A stretch of DNA of 39,009 nt from CAG-791 sp045546175 (GTDB lineage: Bacteria > Bacillota > Clostridia > Lachnospirales > Lachnospiraceae). The notes under the pieces are model-generated. The model made no database searches. It was not told the DNA's origin and saw only the letters and a list, made by a program, of their open reading frames with translations. Shown here piece by piece: positions 8,322 through 16,359 of the stretch. Positions within the stretch are counted from its first letter, which is position 1, and each line of letters opens with the position of its first letter. The stretch lies in contig JAZQCI010000114.1 in assembly GCA_045546175.1 (NCBI GenBank), forward strand, positions 1-39,009, given 5' to 3'. The translations under genes and the position numbers were made by a program.

Positions 8322-9249
8322 TGATAAATCCCTCCGGGTTCTCGTGATACTTTCGGACCCACTCTTTATAAGGCATGTCAGGATCCAAAATCAGTTCACC
8401 GTGATCACTGCTTCCGATCACGAATTTGTTGTAATCCCCAAACTGGCGGCGCAGATGCACCTTGTATCCCTTGGGCACCGGGACCTTGAGCATCTCAAAG
8501 TCCAGATAGACCGTATCGTCAAATTCGGAGCGCAGGTCATACATCTTCATGCCGTAGGGATCATAGCTGATCTTCGCGACATATTTGGTGGGGATATCGT
8601 TGTACCTTCTGCATTCCTCCTCAAACTTTCTGTAGGCGTCTTTATAGGAGTAGAATTTGCTCAGCAGAGGCATGATCATATGGCCCGCCTTGCGCTTGGC
8701 AGATGCTTTCTCCGCGTTAAAACCGACCGTAGTTCTGTACAGGATCTTGGCCTGCTCTCTGTACTTGTCGATCCGCCTCATCTGCTTTGCCCAGAGCGTC
8801 CGGTTTCTCACCACATTGTCCAGGGGGAAGATGTCGATGAATATTCCCTGGTTAAAGGACACATCCTTCTCCACTTCGCTGAGCAGGACGCCGGTCGTAT
8901 TGCTGTTTCTGAGCTGCGCATGCCCTCTGAAGTAGCCCTCATCGGTGTCAAAAGTCTGAAAGAAGTAGGGTTCCTCAAACTCATCCGCGTGGGCGCACAG
9001 AAGATCATACTGATCTCTGAGCATCATCAGGTCAATGTCATCATCCCAGGGGATCATTCCCTTATGTCTCTCCGCGCCGAGGATCGTCCCGCCGGACGCG
9101 TAGTACTTGATCCCGTATTTCTTACAGACCTGATCCAGCTGATAGAGAAGATCCAGTTCCACAGCCCAGACCTTTTTCATATGGGCACTGACCAGATAGC
9201 CGCATCTTTCTTCTTCCTGATAAAAGGAAGCATCTATTTCCAGTTTCAT
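8299..9249 (-). CDS. LicD family nucleotidyltransferase-fold phosphotransferase, 316 aa
   Basis: LicD-family proteins transfer phosphocholine, phosphoethanolamine or similar groups onto cell-surface glycans. The signature YYASGGTILGAERHKGMIPWDDDIDLMM (residues about 49-76), with the metal-binding DDDID, is intact, and FNQGIFIDIFPLDN follows. Length fits the family. The gene sits between rpsR and gdpP, where most Clostridia have nothing, and overlaps gdpP by 23 bp. The actual donor group cannot be read from the sequence. A LicC-like nucleotidyltransferase 4 kb away is a possible but unproven partner for making the CDP-activated donor. Confidence 0.9.
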   Translation of the reverse strand: MKLEIDASFYQEEERCGYLVSAHMKKVWAVELDLLYQLDQVCKKYGIKYYASGGTILGAERHKGMIPWDDDIDLMMLRDQYDLLCAHADEFEEPYFFQTFDTDEGYFRGHAQLRNSNTTGVLLSEVEKDVSFNQGIFIDIFPLDNVVRNRTLWAKQMRRIDKYREQAKILYRTTVGFNAEKASAKRKAGHMIMPLLSKFYSYKDAYRKFEEECRRYNDIPTKYVAKISYDPYGMKMYDLRSEFDDTVYLDFEMLKVPVPKGYKVHLRRQFGDYNKFVIGSSDHGELILDPDMPYKEWVRKYHENPEGFINEQRGET

Positions 9250-9324
9250 GTCTCTCCTCTCAGAAATCGTATTTCCCGTGATATTATTACATATCTACAA
9301 TATATCACTAATCGCTCCCGCAAA

Positions 9325-9373
9325 AAAGTAAAATAAGAAAGGCCCTCTTCCCAAACTGTCAGGAAGAAGGCCT
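9325..9373 (-). terminator. Terminator of the rpsF-ssb-rpsR operon
   Basis: On the minus strand a roughly 12-bp stem (AGGCCTTCTTCC pairing with GGAAGAGGGCCT, one G-U pair) is followed by TTTCTTATTTT. It lies 38 nt after the rpsR stop. Confidence 0.85.
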
Positions 9374-9410
9374 CTGAATTCTCTGCATTTACCCTGCGCT
9401 ACCCTCTCGC

Positions 9411-9668
9411 TCAGCGCTCTGTGTAGGGCATAAGAGCCAGATGACGGGCTCTCTTGATCGTAGCGGTCAGCGCTCTCTGATGAGTTGCGCAAGTACCGGT
9501 GATCCGTCTGGGAAGGATCTTGCCGCTCTCAGACACATACTTGTGAAGCTTTGCGACGTCCTTATAATCGATCGCATTGTCTTTGCCGCAAAATACGCAG
9601 ACTTTCTTTTTTCTATGGAAGCCGCCTCTTTTTCTGAAGGGCGCTTCTTTTCTCTCGGTATAAGCCAT
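9411..9668 (-). CDS. rpsR: 30S ribosomal protein S18
   Basis: S18 is a small basic protein that pairs with S6 on the 30S platform. The core DYKDVAKLHKYVSESGKILPRRITGTCATHQRALTxxIKRAR is unmistakable. The N-terminal extension holds KVCVFCGKD, a CxxC pair that with the downstream Cys and His gives the zinc-binding (C+) version of the protein. Length is 85 aa. It is the last gene of the rpsF-ssb-rpsR operon. Confidence 0.98.
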   Translation of the reverse strand: MAYTERKEAPFRKRGGFHRKKKVCVFCGKDNAIDYKDVAKLHKYVSESGKILPRRITGTCATHQRALTATIKRARHLALMPYTER

Positions 9669-9721
9669 ATTAACCTCCTGTATTATTTCAGGTACACAGC
9701 CGGTCTGGCATAAAAGCCCGA

Positions 9722-10279
9722 TCAGGCGAAAGGAAGTTCCTCGTCAATTCCGTCCGGAATATTCATAAATCCGTCAAGGCTGTCAGAAGTATCGGCGCTC
9801 TGCTGGGAAGGACGGCTCGCTCCGCCGCTGTTTCCGCTGTAACTGTTGTTACCGCCGTTTCCGCCGTAGCTGCTGCCGCCGTTTCCGCCATTGTAGCTGT
9901 TGTTTCCACCATAATTACCGTTTCCGCCATAGTTTCCGCCGGAAGCAGCATTCTTGCTCTCCGCGAACTCCTGGTCCTCAATGACTACTTCCGTAGTATA
10001 GACCTTGACGCCGTCCTTATTGGTGTAACTGCCGGTCTGAATGCGACCGGTAACGGCCATTTTCGTTCCCTTTTTGAGATATTTCTCAACGAACTCACCG
10101 GATTTTCCGAAGGCAACGCAGGGAATGAAATCCGCGTTGTTGCCGTCATTACCGGCGTTACGGCTGAATCTTCTGTCAACTGCCAGTGTATATCTGGCGA
10201 TGCACATGGAATTGTCGCCCTGTGTATATCTGATCTCGGGGTCTCTTGTCAGTCGCCCCATTAAGATTACTTTGTTCAT
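9722..10279 (-). CDS. ssb: Single-stranded DNA-binding protein, 185 aa
   Basis: SSB coats single-stranded DNA during replication and repair. The N-terminal OB fold starts MNKVILMGRLTRDPEIRYTQG and spans about residues 1-108. A long Gly/Asn/Tyr-rich linker of GGN and YGG repeats follows (about 112-160). The acidic tail ends DGIDEELPFA, so the usual DDDLPF tip is modified by a terminal alanine. It lies between rpsF and rpsR in the standard order. The linker DNA is internally repetitive, so its length may vary between strains. Confidence 0.97.
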   Translation of the reverse strand: MNKVILMGRLTRDPEIRYTQGDNSMCIARYTLAVDRRFSRNAGNDGNNADFIPCVAFGKSGEFVEKYLKKGTKMAVTGRIQTGSYTNKDGVKVYTTEVVIEDQEFAESKNAASGGNYGGNGNYGGNNSYNGGNGGSSYGGNGGNNSYSGNSGGASRPSQQSADTSDSLDGFMNIPDGIDEELPFA

Positions 10280-10297
10280 TCTGACCTCTGCTTTCTG

Positions 10298-10588
10298 TTA
10301 AGCTTCGTCCTTCTTAACACACAGATATCTGATGACATTGTCCATAATGCGCATGCGGCTCTCGATCTCGTGGATCGCAGCGCCTTCAGCCTCAAAAGGA
10401 ATGAAGTAGTAGTACGCTTCGTTCATCTTCTGAATCTCATAAGCGAGCTTCTTCTTTCCCCAGTCTTCGACTTCACCGACCTCGCCGCCGAAACGGGCGA
10501 TCAGGTCCTTGCATCTGTCGACTACGGCTGTCCTTGTTTCATCGTCAATCTGCGCATTGACAACAACGGCTAACTCGTATTTGCTCAT
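10298..10588 (-). CDS. rpsF: 30S ribosomal protein S6
   Basis: S6 has the ferredoxin-like fold that contacts S18. MSKYELAVVVNAQIDDE, EDWGKKKLAYEI and the C-terminal MRIMDNVIRYLCVKKDE are typical, and the 96-aa length is standard. The frame is open for another 48 codons upstream, but that stretch crosses the terminator/promoter region. The start at 10588 has AAGGAGGT 8 nt upstream, so it is the correct one. It is the first gene of the rpsF-ssb-rpsR operon. Confidence 0.98.
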   Translation of the reverse strand: MSKYELAVVVNAQIDDETRTAVVDRCKDLIARFGGEVGEVEDWGKKKLAYEIQKMNEAYYYFIPFEAEGAAIHEIESRMRIMDNVIRYLCVKKDEA

Positions 10589-10618
10589 GTGTTCTTTACC
10601 TCCTTCTGGTCTCTGGCC

Positions 10619-10634
10619 CTCACTCGCCGGTGAG
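10619..10634 (-). promoter_or_regulatory. Short leader hairpin upstream of rpsF, possible S6:S18 autoregulatory site
   Basis: On the minus strand CTCAC and GTGAG pair around a CGGCGA loop in the leader, 31 nt before the rpsF start. Many bacterial rpsF leaders carry a CCG-containing hairpin bound by the S6:S18 complex. The CCG here spans the stem-loop junction. Assignment by position and motif only. Confidence 0.35.
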
Positions 10635-10650
10635 AGCAAGGAAAAAATAG

Positions 10651-10696
10651 CGGGACAAATCCCACGGAAGTTAATCTTACCATAGAATTTGTCCCG
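10651..10696 (-). terminator. 10-bp inverted repeat followed by a T-run between iorB and rpsF (terminator or operator)
   Basis: CGGGACAAAT at 10651-10660 and ATTTGTCCCG at 10687-10696 are perfect inverted repeats with a 26-nt loop. Reading on the minus strand, the second arm is followed by CTATTTTTTCC, which fits a terminator for the ior operon. The repeat also straddles the predicted rpsF promoter and could be an operator. Confidence 0.55.
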
Positions 10697-10702
10697 TTGC
10701 AA
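10674..10702 (-). promoter_or_regulatory. Probable promoter of rpsF-ssb-rpsR
   Basis: On the minus strand TTGCAA (10697-10702) and TAAGAT (10674-10679) are separated by 17 bp, with an extended TGG just upstream of the -10 box. This gives the ribosomal operon a start independent of ior. Confidence 0.55.
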
Positions 10703-10712
10703 GAAGAAATTC

Positions 10713-11282
10713 TTATTTCTCGTATCCCACAAGGAACGCCTTTGTATTGATCTCCACCGTCTTGGGCGGAACCTTCTCCTCGATGACCTTCAACCACTCT
10801 TCTCTCGTGAAGTCCATGTGCCTGGCGGCCAGACCCAGAACGACATTGTTGAAGACGCGGGAGTTGCCCAGGCGAAGGGCCTCGTCCATGGCGTCGATCC
10901 TGTAGACCTTGTACTCTTTTTCAAGGTTCTCAATGATGTTTTCGGGATATTTTGCCGCGCCCATGACCACGCTGATGGGATCGATGCGCCAGTCGTTGAC
11001 GATCAGGACGCCGTCCTTTTTGAGGAAGTTCGCGTAGCGCATCGCCTCGAGTTTCTCAAAAGCGATCAGGACGTCGGCCTGTCCCTCTTCCACGATCGGC
11101 TCCGCCACATTGTCACCGTAGCGAACGAAGGTAACAACGCTGCCTCCGCGCTGCGCCATGCCGTGCACTTCCGAGACCTTGACCTGATAGCCGGCGTTCT
11201 CCATGACGCCGCCGAGAATACGGCTGGTGAGCAGGGTTCCCTGTCCGCCGACGCCTACGATCATAATATTCTTTGTTTCCAT
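10713..11282 (-). CDS. iorB: Indolepyruvate ferredoxin oxidoreductase, beta subunit
   Basis: IorB is the gamma-domain (CoA and 2-oxoacid side) subunit that pairs with IorA to oxidise aryl pyruvates to aryl-acetyl-CoA with reduction of ferredoxin. The N-terminus NIMIVGVGGQGTLLTSRIL and the HGMAQRGGSVVTFVRYG motif are diagnostic of the family. The 189-aa length is normal. It starts 18 bp after iorA, so the two are cotranscribed. Together with paaK it supports tryptophan, phenylalanine and tyrosine fermentation. Confidence 0.96.
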   Translation of the reverse strand: METKNIMIVGVGGQGTLLTSRILGGVMENAGYQVKVSEVHGMAQRGGSVVTFVRYGDNVAEPIVEEGQADVLIAFEKLEAMRYANFLKKDGVLIVNDWRIDPISVVMGAAKYPENIIENLEKEYKVYRIDAMDEALRLGNSRVFNNVVLGLAARHMDFTREEWLKVIEEKVPPKTVEINTKAFLVGYEK

Positions 11283-11300
11283 TCTCTTACCTCCCGTCTC

Positions 11301-13055
11301 TCAGGCCCTAACCTGCTGCAGAGCGCCGAATTTGCACAGGCTCATGCACAGGCCGCAGCCGTTGCACATGGTCTTGTCAATCGCGATCGAGCCGTCTTCT
11401 CTCTTTGTCAGAGCAGGGCAGCCGGGCCGCAGGCAGGCGCCGCAGTGCACACATTTCTCCGGAACAGGCTCCACTTTGTAAGGGTGCTTCTGGTCCTTGA
11501 GCAGTGCGCAGGGTGCCTTCGCGATAATGACGGAAAGCTCGTCCTTCTTCACTTCTTCCCTGATGACCTTGGTCAGCGCGTCGAGGTCGAAGGGATTGAC
11601 TTCGTGCACGTTTGTGATGCCGATGCCGTTGCACAGCTTGGTGAAATCAACTGCAGGCACGATCTCGCCGGAAAGGGTCTTTCCGGTCGCGGGGTGATCC
11701 TGGTGGCCGGTCATGCCGGTCGTGCGGTTGTCAAGGATGATGACTGTGCCGTGGGACTGGTTGTAGAACATATTGATCAGGGAATTGATTCCCGTGTGCA
11801 TGAACGTGGAATCACCGATCACTGCCACCCAGTTCTTGATATAATCATGCCCCTTGGCTTTCTCCATGCCGTGCAGGGAGGAGATGCTCGATCCCATACA
11901 GACCGTCGTGTCTACGACGGACAGAGGCGCCAGCGCTCCCAGTGTATAGCAGCCGATATCGCCGGCCGCGTGGATCTTCAGCTTGCTCAAAACAGAGAAG
12001 GTCGCGCGGTGCGGGCATCCCGGACAGAGAATCGGAGGTCTGGGCGGGATCTGCGGCACAGCCTTGATTCCCAGGTCCATTCCCAGGACTTTCTCTCTGA
12101 TCATGTTGGCGCTGTATTCACCCTGGATCGTGAAGATCTCCTTGCCGATGCAGGAGATGCCCCAGGACCTGACCTGCTCTTCGACTACGGGCTCCAGCTC
12201 TTCGAAAATATAGAGCACATCTACCTTGGACGCAAAGTCCTCGATGAGCTTTCTGGGAAGCGGATGGCACATGCCGAGCTTGAGGATGGAAGCATTCGGG
12301 CACACTTCTTTGACATACTGGTAAGCGATGCCTTCGGTGATGAAGCCTACCTTCTTGCCGTCCAGAGTCATATCGCCCATCTCGACCTTATTGAAAGGCG
12401 CTGTATTAGCAAACTCCGCGAGGTCCTTCATGCGCTGCTCGACGACCACATGGCGCTTCTTGGCCATGCCGGGCATCATGACATGCTTCTGAATATCTCT
12501 CACGTACGGCTTGTCCGGGATCTCCTCGCGCTCGCACAGCTCAACTTCGCACTGGGAGTGCGCAAGGCGGGTCGTCGTCCTGACTATGACCGGGGTGTCG
12601 AACTTCTCGCTGATCTCATAGGCGTATTTAATGTAATCTTTTGCCTCCTGGGAGTCTGCGGGCTCCAGGCAGGGAATCGCCGCCGCGCGGCACACCATTC
12701 TGGTGTCCTGCTCGTTCTGGGAGCTGTAAAGGCCGGGATCATCCGCCACGACTGCGACCAGTCCGCCATTACAGCCGATGTAAGAGAAAGAATACAGCGG
12801 GTCCGCCGCCACATTCAGTCCGACCATCTTCATGGTGCAGAAAGATCTCACGCCGCTGATGGAAGCGCCGATCGCCACCTCCGCGGCAACTTTCTCATTG
12901 GGCGCCCACTCCGCGTATACGCCGGGATACTTTACCAGTTCCTCGCTGATCTCCGTGCTGGGCGTGCCGGGATAGGCCGATGAGACCTTGGCGCCGGCCT
13001 CCCAGACACCTCTGGCGATCGCCGCGTTGCCGAGCATCATTTTCTTCTCGCTCAT
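11301..13055 (-). CDS. iorA: Indolepyruvate ferredoxin oxidoreductase, alpha subunit, 584 aa
   Basis: IorA carries the thiamine pyrophosphate and iron-sulfur sites. The N-terminal pyrimidine-binding domain has AYPGTPSTEI and the centre has PPRPPILCPGCPHR, GDIGCYTLGALAPL and the TPP motif GDSTFMHTGINSLIN. The C-terminal 2[4Fe-4S] ferredoxin domain has CVHCGACLRPGCP and CNGCGLCMSLCKFGAL (from about residue 528). Length and domain order are canonical. The LicC-like gene ends 66 bp upstream and may share the transcript. Confidence 0.97.
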   Translation of the reverse strand: MSEKKMMLGNAAIARGVWEAGAKVSSAYPGTPSTEISEELVKYPGVYAEWAPNEKVAAEVAIGASISGVRSFCTMKMVGLNVAADPLYSFSYIGCNGGLVAVVADDPGLYSSQNEQDTRMVCRAAAIPCLEPADSQEAKDYIKYAYEISEKFDTPVIVRTTTRLAHSQCEVELCEREEIPDKPYVRDIQKHVMMPGMAKKRHVVVEQRMKDLAEFANTAPFNKVEMGDMTLDGKKVGFITEGIAYQYVKEVCPNASILKLGMCHPLPRKLIEDFASKVDVLYIFEELEPVVEEQVRSWGISCIGKEIFTIQGEYSANMIREKVLGMDLGIKAVPQIPPRPPILCPGCPHRATFSVLSKLKIHAAGDIGCYTLGALAPLSVVDTTVCMGSSISSLHGMEKAKGHDYIKNWVAVIGDSTFMHTGINSLINMFYNQSHGTVIILDNRTTGMTGHQDHPATGKTLSGEIVPAVDFTKLCNGIGITNVHEVNPFDLDALTKVIREEVKKDELSVIIAKAPCALLKDQKHPYKVEPVPEKCVHCGACLRPGCPALTKREDGSIAIDKTMCNGCGLCMSLCKFGALQQVRA

Positions 13056-13121
13056 AATCAGTACCTCTTTCTCTGTTTTAAATAAGATGCGGGCCGCCCT
13101 CCGGCGAGCCGCCGCGTTATT

Positions 13122-13859
13122 TCATTCTCCGAATCTCGCCCTGGCCCTCGCCAGATCCTGGGCGTCGTCGACCTCGCACCACATCTCCTCCGGAACTTCC
13201 ACGATCCGGAAATCGCACTCGCGGTAATACATGAGGCTCCCGAGTACCTTCTCATAATAGCTGTTCTCTCCCATGCATTCCACGTACCAGCGGATCAGGG
13301 GCATATATTTGTTCTTTACGAAGTCCTTCTCGAACTTGTACATATTGACGGTCTTGCGGGTAGGCGCGTAATCGAAGTCCTCTCCCTGCCATTTGCCCAG
13401 GATCAGTTCCAGCGCCTTGTCGCCGTCGACGCGAATCACGGATCCGTCCATGGTCTCCGGGTTGAAAGGGCTCACTAAAATGGAGCACTCGCCCTTGCCC
13501 TCGAGGAGCTTCTCGATCATTTCCTTGTGATAGTAGATATCACACTCGAGCATGATCATATCGTCATCGCAGAAATCGGCCGCTTTGTAGAGGGAGACAA
13601 CGTTGTTGGTCTCCAGATATCTTTCGTTTTCAAAATATCGAACCGGCACTCCGTTCCACTCGTCGCCGATGTTTTCCTTTATATAATCTGCCATGTGCCC
13701 GACGACGATCCCGATCTCCGTGATCCCGCAGGCCGTGACATTGTTCAGCGCGTTGCAAAGAAGCGGTGTTCCGTTTACCTTGACCATGGACTTGGGCATG
13801 GTATTTGTAATGGGCTGGAGCCTTCTGCCGAATCCTGCTGCCAGAATTAGTGCCTTCAT
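13122..13859 (-). CDS. LicC-like nucleotidyltransferase (CTP:phosphocholine cytidylyltransferase type), 245 aa
   Basis: The protein has the nucleotidyltransferase N-terminus MKALILAAGFGRRLQPITNTMPKSM with the GxGxR and PKSM motifs. ETNNVVSLYKAADF and MLECDIYYHKEMIEKLL resemble LicC-type cytidylyltransferases, which activate phosphocholine or phosphonates, more than glucose-1-phosphate enzymes. C-terminal EMWCEVDDAQDLARARARF gives the usual W-x-E-(I/V)-D closing motif. The frame is open upstream, but AAGGAGGTCC before 13859 fixes the start. Its position just upstream of iorAB has no obvious metabolic logic; the licD-like gene in the window is a better functional match. Substrate is unknown. 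Confidence 0.8.
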   Translation of the reverse strand: MKALILAAGFGRRLQPITNTMPKSMVKVNGTPLLCNALNNVTACGITEIGIVVGHMADYIKENIGDEWNGVPVRYFENERYLETNNVVSLYKAADFCDDDMIMLECDIYYHKEMIEKLLEGKGECSILVSPFNPETMDGSVIRVDGDKALELILGKWQGEDFDYAPTRKTVNMYKFEKDFVKNKYMPLIRWYVECMGENSYYEKVLGSLMYYRECDFRIVEVPEEMWCEVDDAQDLARARARFGE

Positions 13860-13898
13860 ATAGAGGACCTCCTTGAGTGTATGTTTATAGTTCGCTCT

Positions 13899-13907
13899 AT
13901 TGTACCA
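13899..13907 (-). promoter_or_regulatory. Extended -10 promoter upstream of the LicC-like gene and iorAB
   Basis: On the minus strand TGG directly precedes TACAAT (13899-13904), about 40 nt before the start codon. No good -35 box is seen, which is tolerated for extended -10 promoters. Confidence 0.45.
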
Positions 13908-13961
13908 TATTTGCGGGCTTTTATGGGCAGACCGCATGCAGATCCTGTTCTTTCCCTGCAT

Positions 13962-14004
13962 GAATGCCTCCCCAAAGCCGTTTCGGGCTTTGCAGGAGGC
14001 ATTC
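13962..14004. terminator. Long hairpin between ilvE and the LicC-like gene
   Basis: GAATGCCTCC (13962-13971) pairs perfectly with GGAGGCATTC (13995-14004), with an inner AAAGCC/GGCTTT stem. It lies 44 nt downstream of the ilvE stop. There is no T-run on either strand, so it could be a processed 3' end or a factor-dependent terminator rather than an intrinsic one. Confidence 0.45.
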
Positions 14005-14047
14005 TCATACACTTTCAGATTCCCGCTTTTCTCACTGAGAGGCTTTA

Positions 14048-15082
14048 TCAGTCAATTCTTACGATCCATCCTTCGGGAGCTTCGATTCTGCCCATCTGGA
14101 TGCCTGTAAGAGTGTCATACAGCTTCTGCATGACAGGGCCCATCTTCTCCATGCCGTTGGAGAATTCGATTTCCTTGCCGTGGTCATTGATCTTGCCGAT
14201 CGGGGAGATGACTGCCGCTGTGCCGCAGAGTCCGCACTCCTTGAACTCGCCGGCCTCGACCTCGGAGAGAAGAACCTCTCTCTCGACCACCTTCATGCCC
14301 AAGTAGTGCTCTGCCACATAGTGGATGGAGCGGCGTGTGATGGAAGGAAGAATGCTGTCGGAAGCGGGGATGACCAGCGTGTTGTCCTGATCCACCAGAA
14401 GGATATTGGCGCCGCCTGTCTCCTCGAGCTTGGTCCTTGTCGCGGGATCCAGATAAATATTCTCCGCAAAGCCCTGCTTATGCGCGTCCACAATAGCGTG
14501 AAGGCTCATCGCATAGTTGAGGCCCGCCTTGATGTGGCCGGTTCCTCTGGGGGCCGCGCGGTCAAAATCACTGACGCGGACGACGATCGGCTTCGCGCCG
14601 CCCTTGAAGTAAGGGCCTACCGGCGTTGTAAAGATACGGAACATGTAATCGTCTGCGGGCTTAACGCCGATTACAGGGCTGATTCCGAACATGTAAGGGC
14701 GGATATAAAGAGTAGCGCCTGTGCCGTACGGAGGAACCCACGCCTCATTGGCTTTGACGGTTTCCTTGACGGCTTCGACAAATCTGTCCACAGGGAACGG
14801 AGGCATCTCAAGACGCAGCGCCGAATCATACATTCTCTGCGCGTTGAGGTCGGGGCGGAAACATACGATGTGTCCGTCTTCCGTCTCGTAAGCCTTAAGT
14901 CCCTCAAAGACCGACTGGGAATACTGAAGAACACCGGCGTCTTCGCTCATTACAATCTTGTCGTCAGAAATGAGAGCGCCGTCGTCCCACTTGCCGTCCT
15001 GATACATGGACACATATCTCTTATCTGTCACATGATAACTGAATCCCAGGTTACCCCAATCAATGTCTTTCTTCGCAACCAT
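14048..15082 (-). CDS. ilvE: Branched-chain amino acid aminotransferase, 344 aa
   Basis: A fold-type IV PLP aminotransferase that interconverts Leu, Ile, Val and their 2-oxoacids with glutamate. The segment APRGTGHIKAGLNYA contains the PLP lysine, and YLDPATRTKLEETGGANI and LPSITRRSI are typical of the long class II BCAT group. Length is normal. GGAGG precedes the start. The gene appears monocistronic with its own promoter. Confidence 0.95.
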   Translation of the reverse strand: MVAKKDIDWGNLGFSYHVTDKRYVSMYQDGKWDDGALISDDKIVMSEDAGVLQYSQSVFEGLKAYETEDGHIVCFRPDLNAQRMYDSALRLEMPPFPVDRFVEAVKETVKANEAWVPPYGTGATLYIRPYMFGISPVIGVKPADDYMFRIFTTPVGPYFKGGAKPIVVRVSDFDRAAPRGTGHIKAGLNYAMSLHAIVDAHKQGFAENIYLDPATRTKLEETGGANILLVDQDNTLVIPASDSILPSITRRSIHYVAEHYLGMKVVEREVLLSEVEAGEFKECGLCGTAAVISPIGKINDHGKEIEFSNGMEKMGPVMQKLYDTLTGIQMGRIEAPEGWIVRID

Positions 15083-15152
15083 TACTGTTTCCTCCTGATC
15101 ACTTACTAGTCACATATAATTCATCACTTTAGTGTGGTGCATTTCCCGAACA

Positions 15153-15181
15153 ATTATAGTACTACACTTTTGAATTTTCCA
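15153..15181 (-). promoter_or_regulatory. Promoter of ilvE with nearby CodY-like AATTTTC sequences
   Basis: On the minus strand TGGAAA (15176-15181) and TATAAT (15153-15158) are 17 bp apart, about 70 nt before the start codon. AATTTTC occurs on the plus strand at 15173 and 15219. These resemble half of the CodY consensus but neither gives a good full site. Confidence 0.55.
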
Positions 15182-15257
15182 GTGTAATTATGAAATTAAA
15201 TTAATATTTGTGTTGAAAAATTTTCATGTTGCAGTTCAAAGCCTGCAAGTGGCGCCG

Positions 15258-16112
15258 TCACGGGTCGAGCAGCGCGCACAGTCCCACAAGTCCGGGCCCG
15301 GTGTTAATAGCCAGGGTGGCGTTGATCTGCTTCACGAAGAGGATCTCCTTGCTGGTCAGCTGCGTCTCCACCAGCTCCAGCATCCTTCCGGCTTCCTCGT
15401 TGGCATCCCCGTGTCCGACGATGATCCAGCAGTGATGCCCTTTGCAGAACTGCAGCATCTCGTTCAGAAGCTTTTTCTTGCCCTGCTTGGCGCCCCGGAT
15501 CAGCCCTACAGTATAGTAGATGCCTTCCTCATTGCAGGAAATGATCGGCTTTAGGTTGAGCACTTCTCCGACAACAGAGGTGACCTTTCCGATCCTGCCG
15601 CCCTTTTTGAGGTACTTGAGGGTGTCCATGTAGAACATTACCTTGGAGTCATAGATCTTGTTCTCAAGACCAGTTTTTACTTCCTCGAAAGACCAGCCGT
15701 TCTCCAGCTTGGAAGCTGCCCAGATCGCCCAGATCCCCGAGGCGACGGAGATGTTCTTTGTATCAAATACATAGACCTCCAGCTCATCCTGCTGCGATGC
15801 CGCCAGACGGATCGTGTTGAACGTGCCGCTCAAGCCGCTCGAAATCGCGATCGCGATGATCTTCTCATAGCCCGCCTCGCGGATCCTGTCGAACATATCC
15901 TGCACTTCTGCCAGTGAAGGCGTTGATGTGCTGGGGTACTCGTCCGGAAAGCGCCGGTAGACCATCAGCGGGTCAATATTCACGCCGTCCTCATAATCCT
16001 TCTCCGGATACATGACACGAAGAGGCAGCATCCAGATATTGTACCTTTCTCTGAAATTCTGGGGGACATCACACCCCGAGTCAGTAAGAACTGCAACTTT
16101 ATCCTTATTCAT
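15258..16112 (-). CDS. DegV family fatty-acid-binding protein, 284 aa
   Basis: DegV proteins bind a long-chain fatty acid. FakB members present it to the FakA kinase so that exogenous fatty acid is phosphorylated for phospholipid synthesis. VAVLTDSGCDVP, the STSTPSLAEVQ motif and the SSGLSGTFNT loop that holds the carboxylate are present, and the length is typical. No fakA gene is seen in this window. A link to the fatty-acid cluster at 31-38 kb is conceivable but rests on no positional evidence. AAGCTTCTCCC on the plus strand is the reverse of a GGGAGAAG ribosome binding site. Confidence 0.92.
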   Translation of the reverse strand: MNKDKVAVLTDSGCDVPQNFRERYNIWMLPLRVMYPEKDYEDGVNIDPLMVYRRFPDEYPSTSTPSLAEVQDMFDRIREAGYEKIIAIAISSGLSGTFNTIRLAASQQDELEVYVFDTKNISVASGIWAIWAASKLENGWSFEEVKTGLENKIYDSKVMFYMDTLKYLKKGGRIGKVTSVVGEVLNLKPIISCNEEGIYYTVGLIRGAKQGKKKLLNEMLQFCKGHHCWIIVGHGDANEEAGRMLELVETQLTSKEILFVKQINATLAINTGPGLVGLCALLDP

Positions 16113-16173
16113 AAGCTTCTCCCTGCGGCAGGCCTGATCATGCCTGCCTGTATCGTGTTTAATCTATCTTTCT

Positions 16174-16202
16174 AGAATAGTCTTTTTATCGTTTACAGTC
16201 AA
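16174..16202 (-). promoter_or_regulatory. Promoter of degV
   Basis: On the minus strand TTGACT (16197-16202) and TATTCT (16174-16179) are separated by 17 bp. The leader contains a small GGCAGGC/GCCTGCC stem (16127-16148). Confidence 0.65.
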
Positions 16203-16273
16203 GAATAGTGCGGATTTGCGGCCGCTTTCCCGCTTTCCGCTTTGCCGCCGCTTTGGCACCCGCGCGGCGGAAC

Positions 16274-16302
16274 TTGACGCCGTCACTAAGAACGCCGATA
16301 AT
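16274..16302 (+). promoter_or_regulatory. Promoter of the RlmI-like methyltransferase gene
   Basis: TTGACG (16274-16279) and GATAAT (16297-16302) are separated by 17 bp, 57 nt before the start codon. It is divergent from the degV promoter. Confidence 0.65.
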
Positions 16303-16359
16303 GAAAACTACTGAAAAATACTTATGTAAATAGCACAAGCCTACGGAAGGAAACAGAGC

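Noticed and set aside
6378..8324. 648-codon plus-strand frame over gdpP
   Set aside because: Shadow frame; gdpP motifs are complete on the other strand.
10689..12983. 764-codon plus-strand frame over iorA and iorB
   Set aside because: Shadow of the high-GC third codon positions of iorAB; no domain or ribosome binding site.
15083..15257. T-box or CodY regulation of ilvE
   Set aside because: The leader of about 70 nt is too short for a T-box and has no terminator. AATTTTC half-matches occur but no full CodY site.
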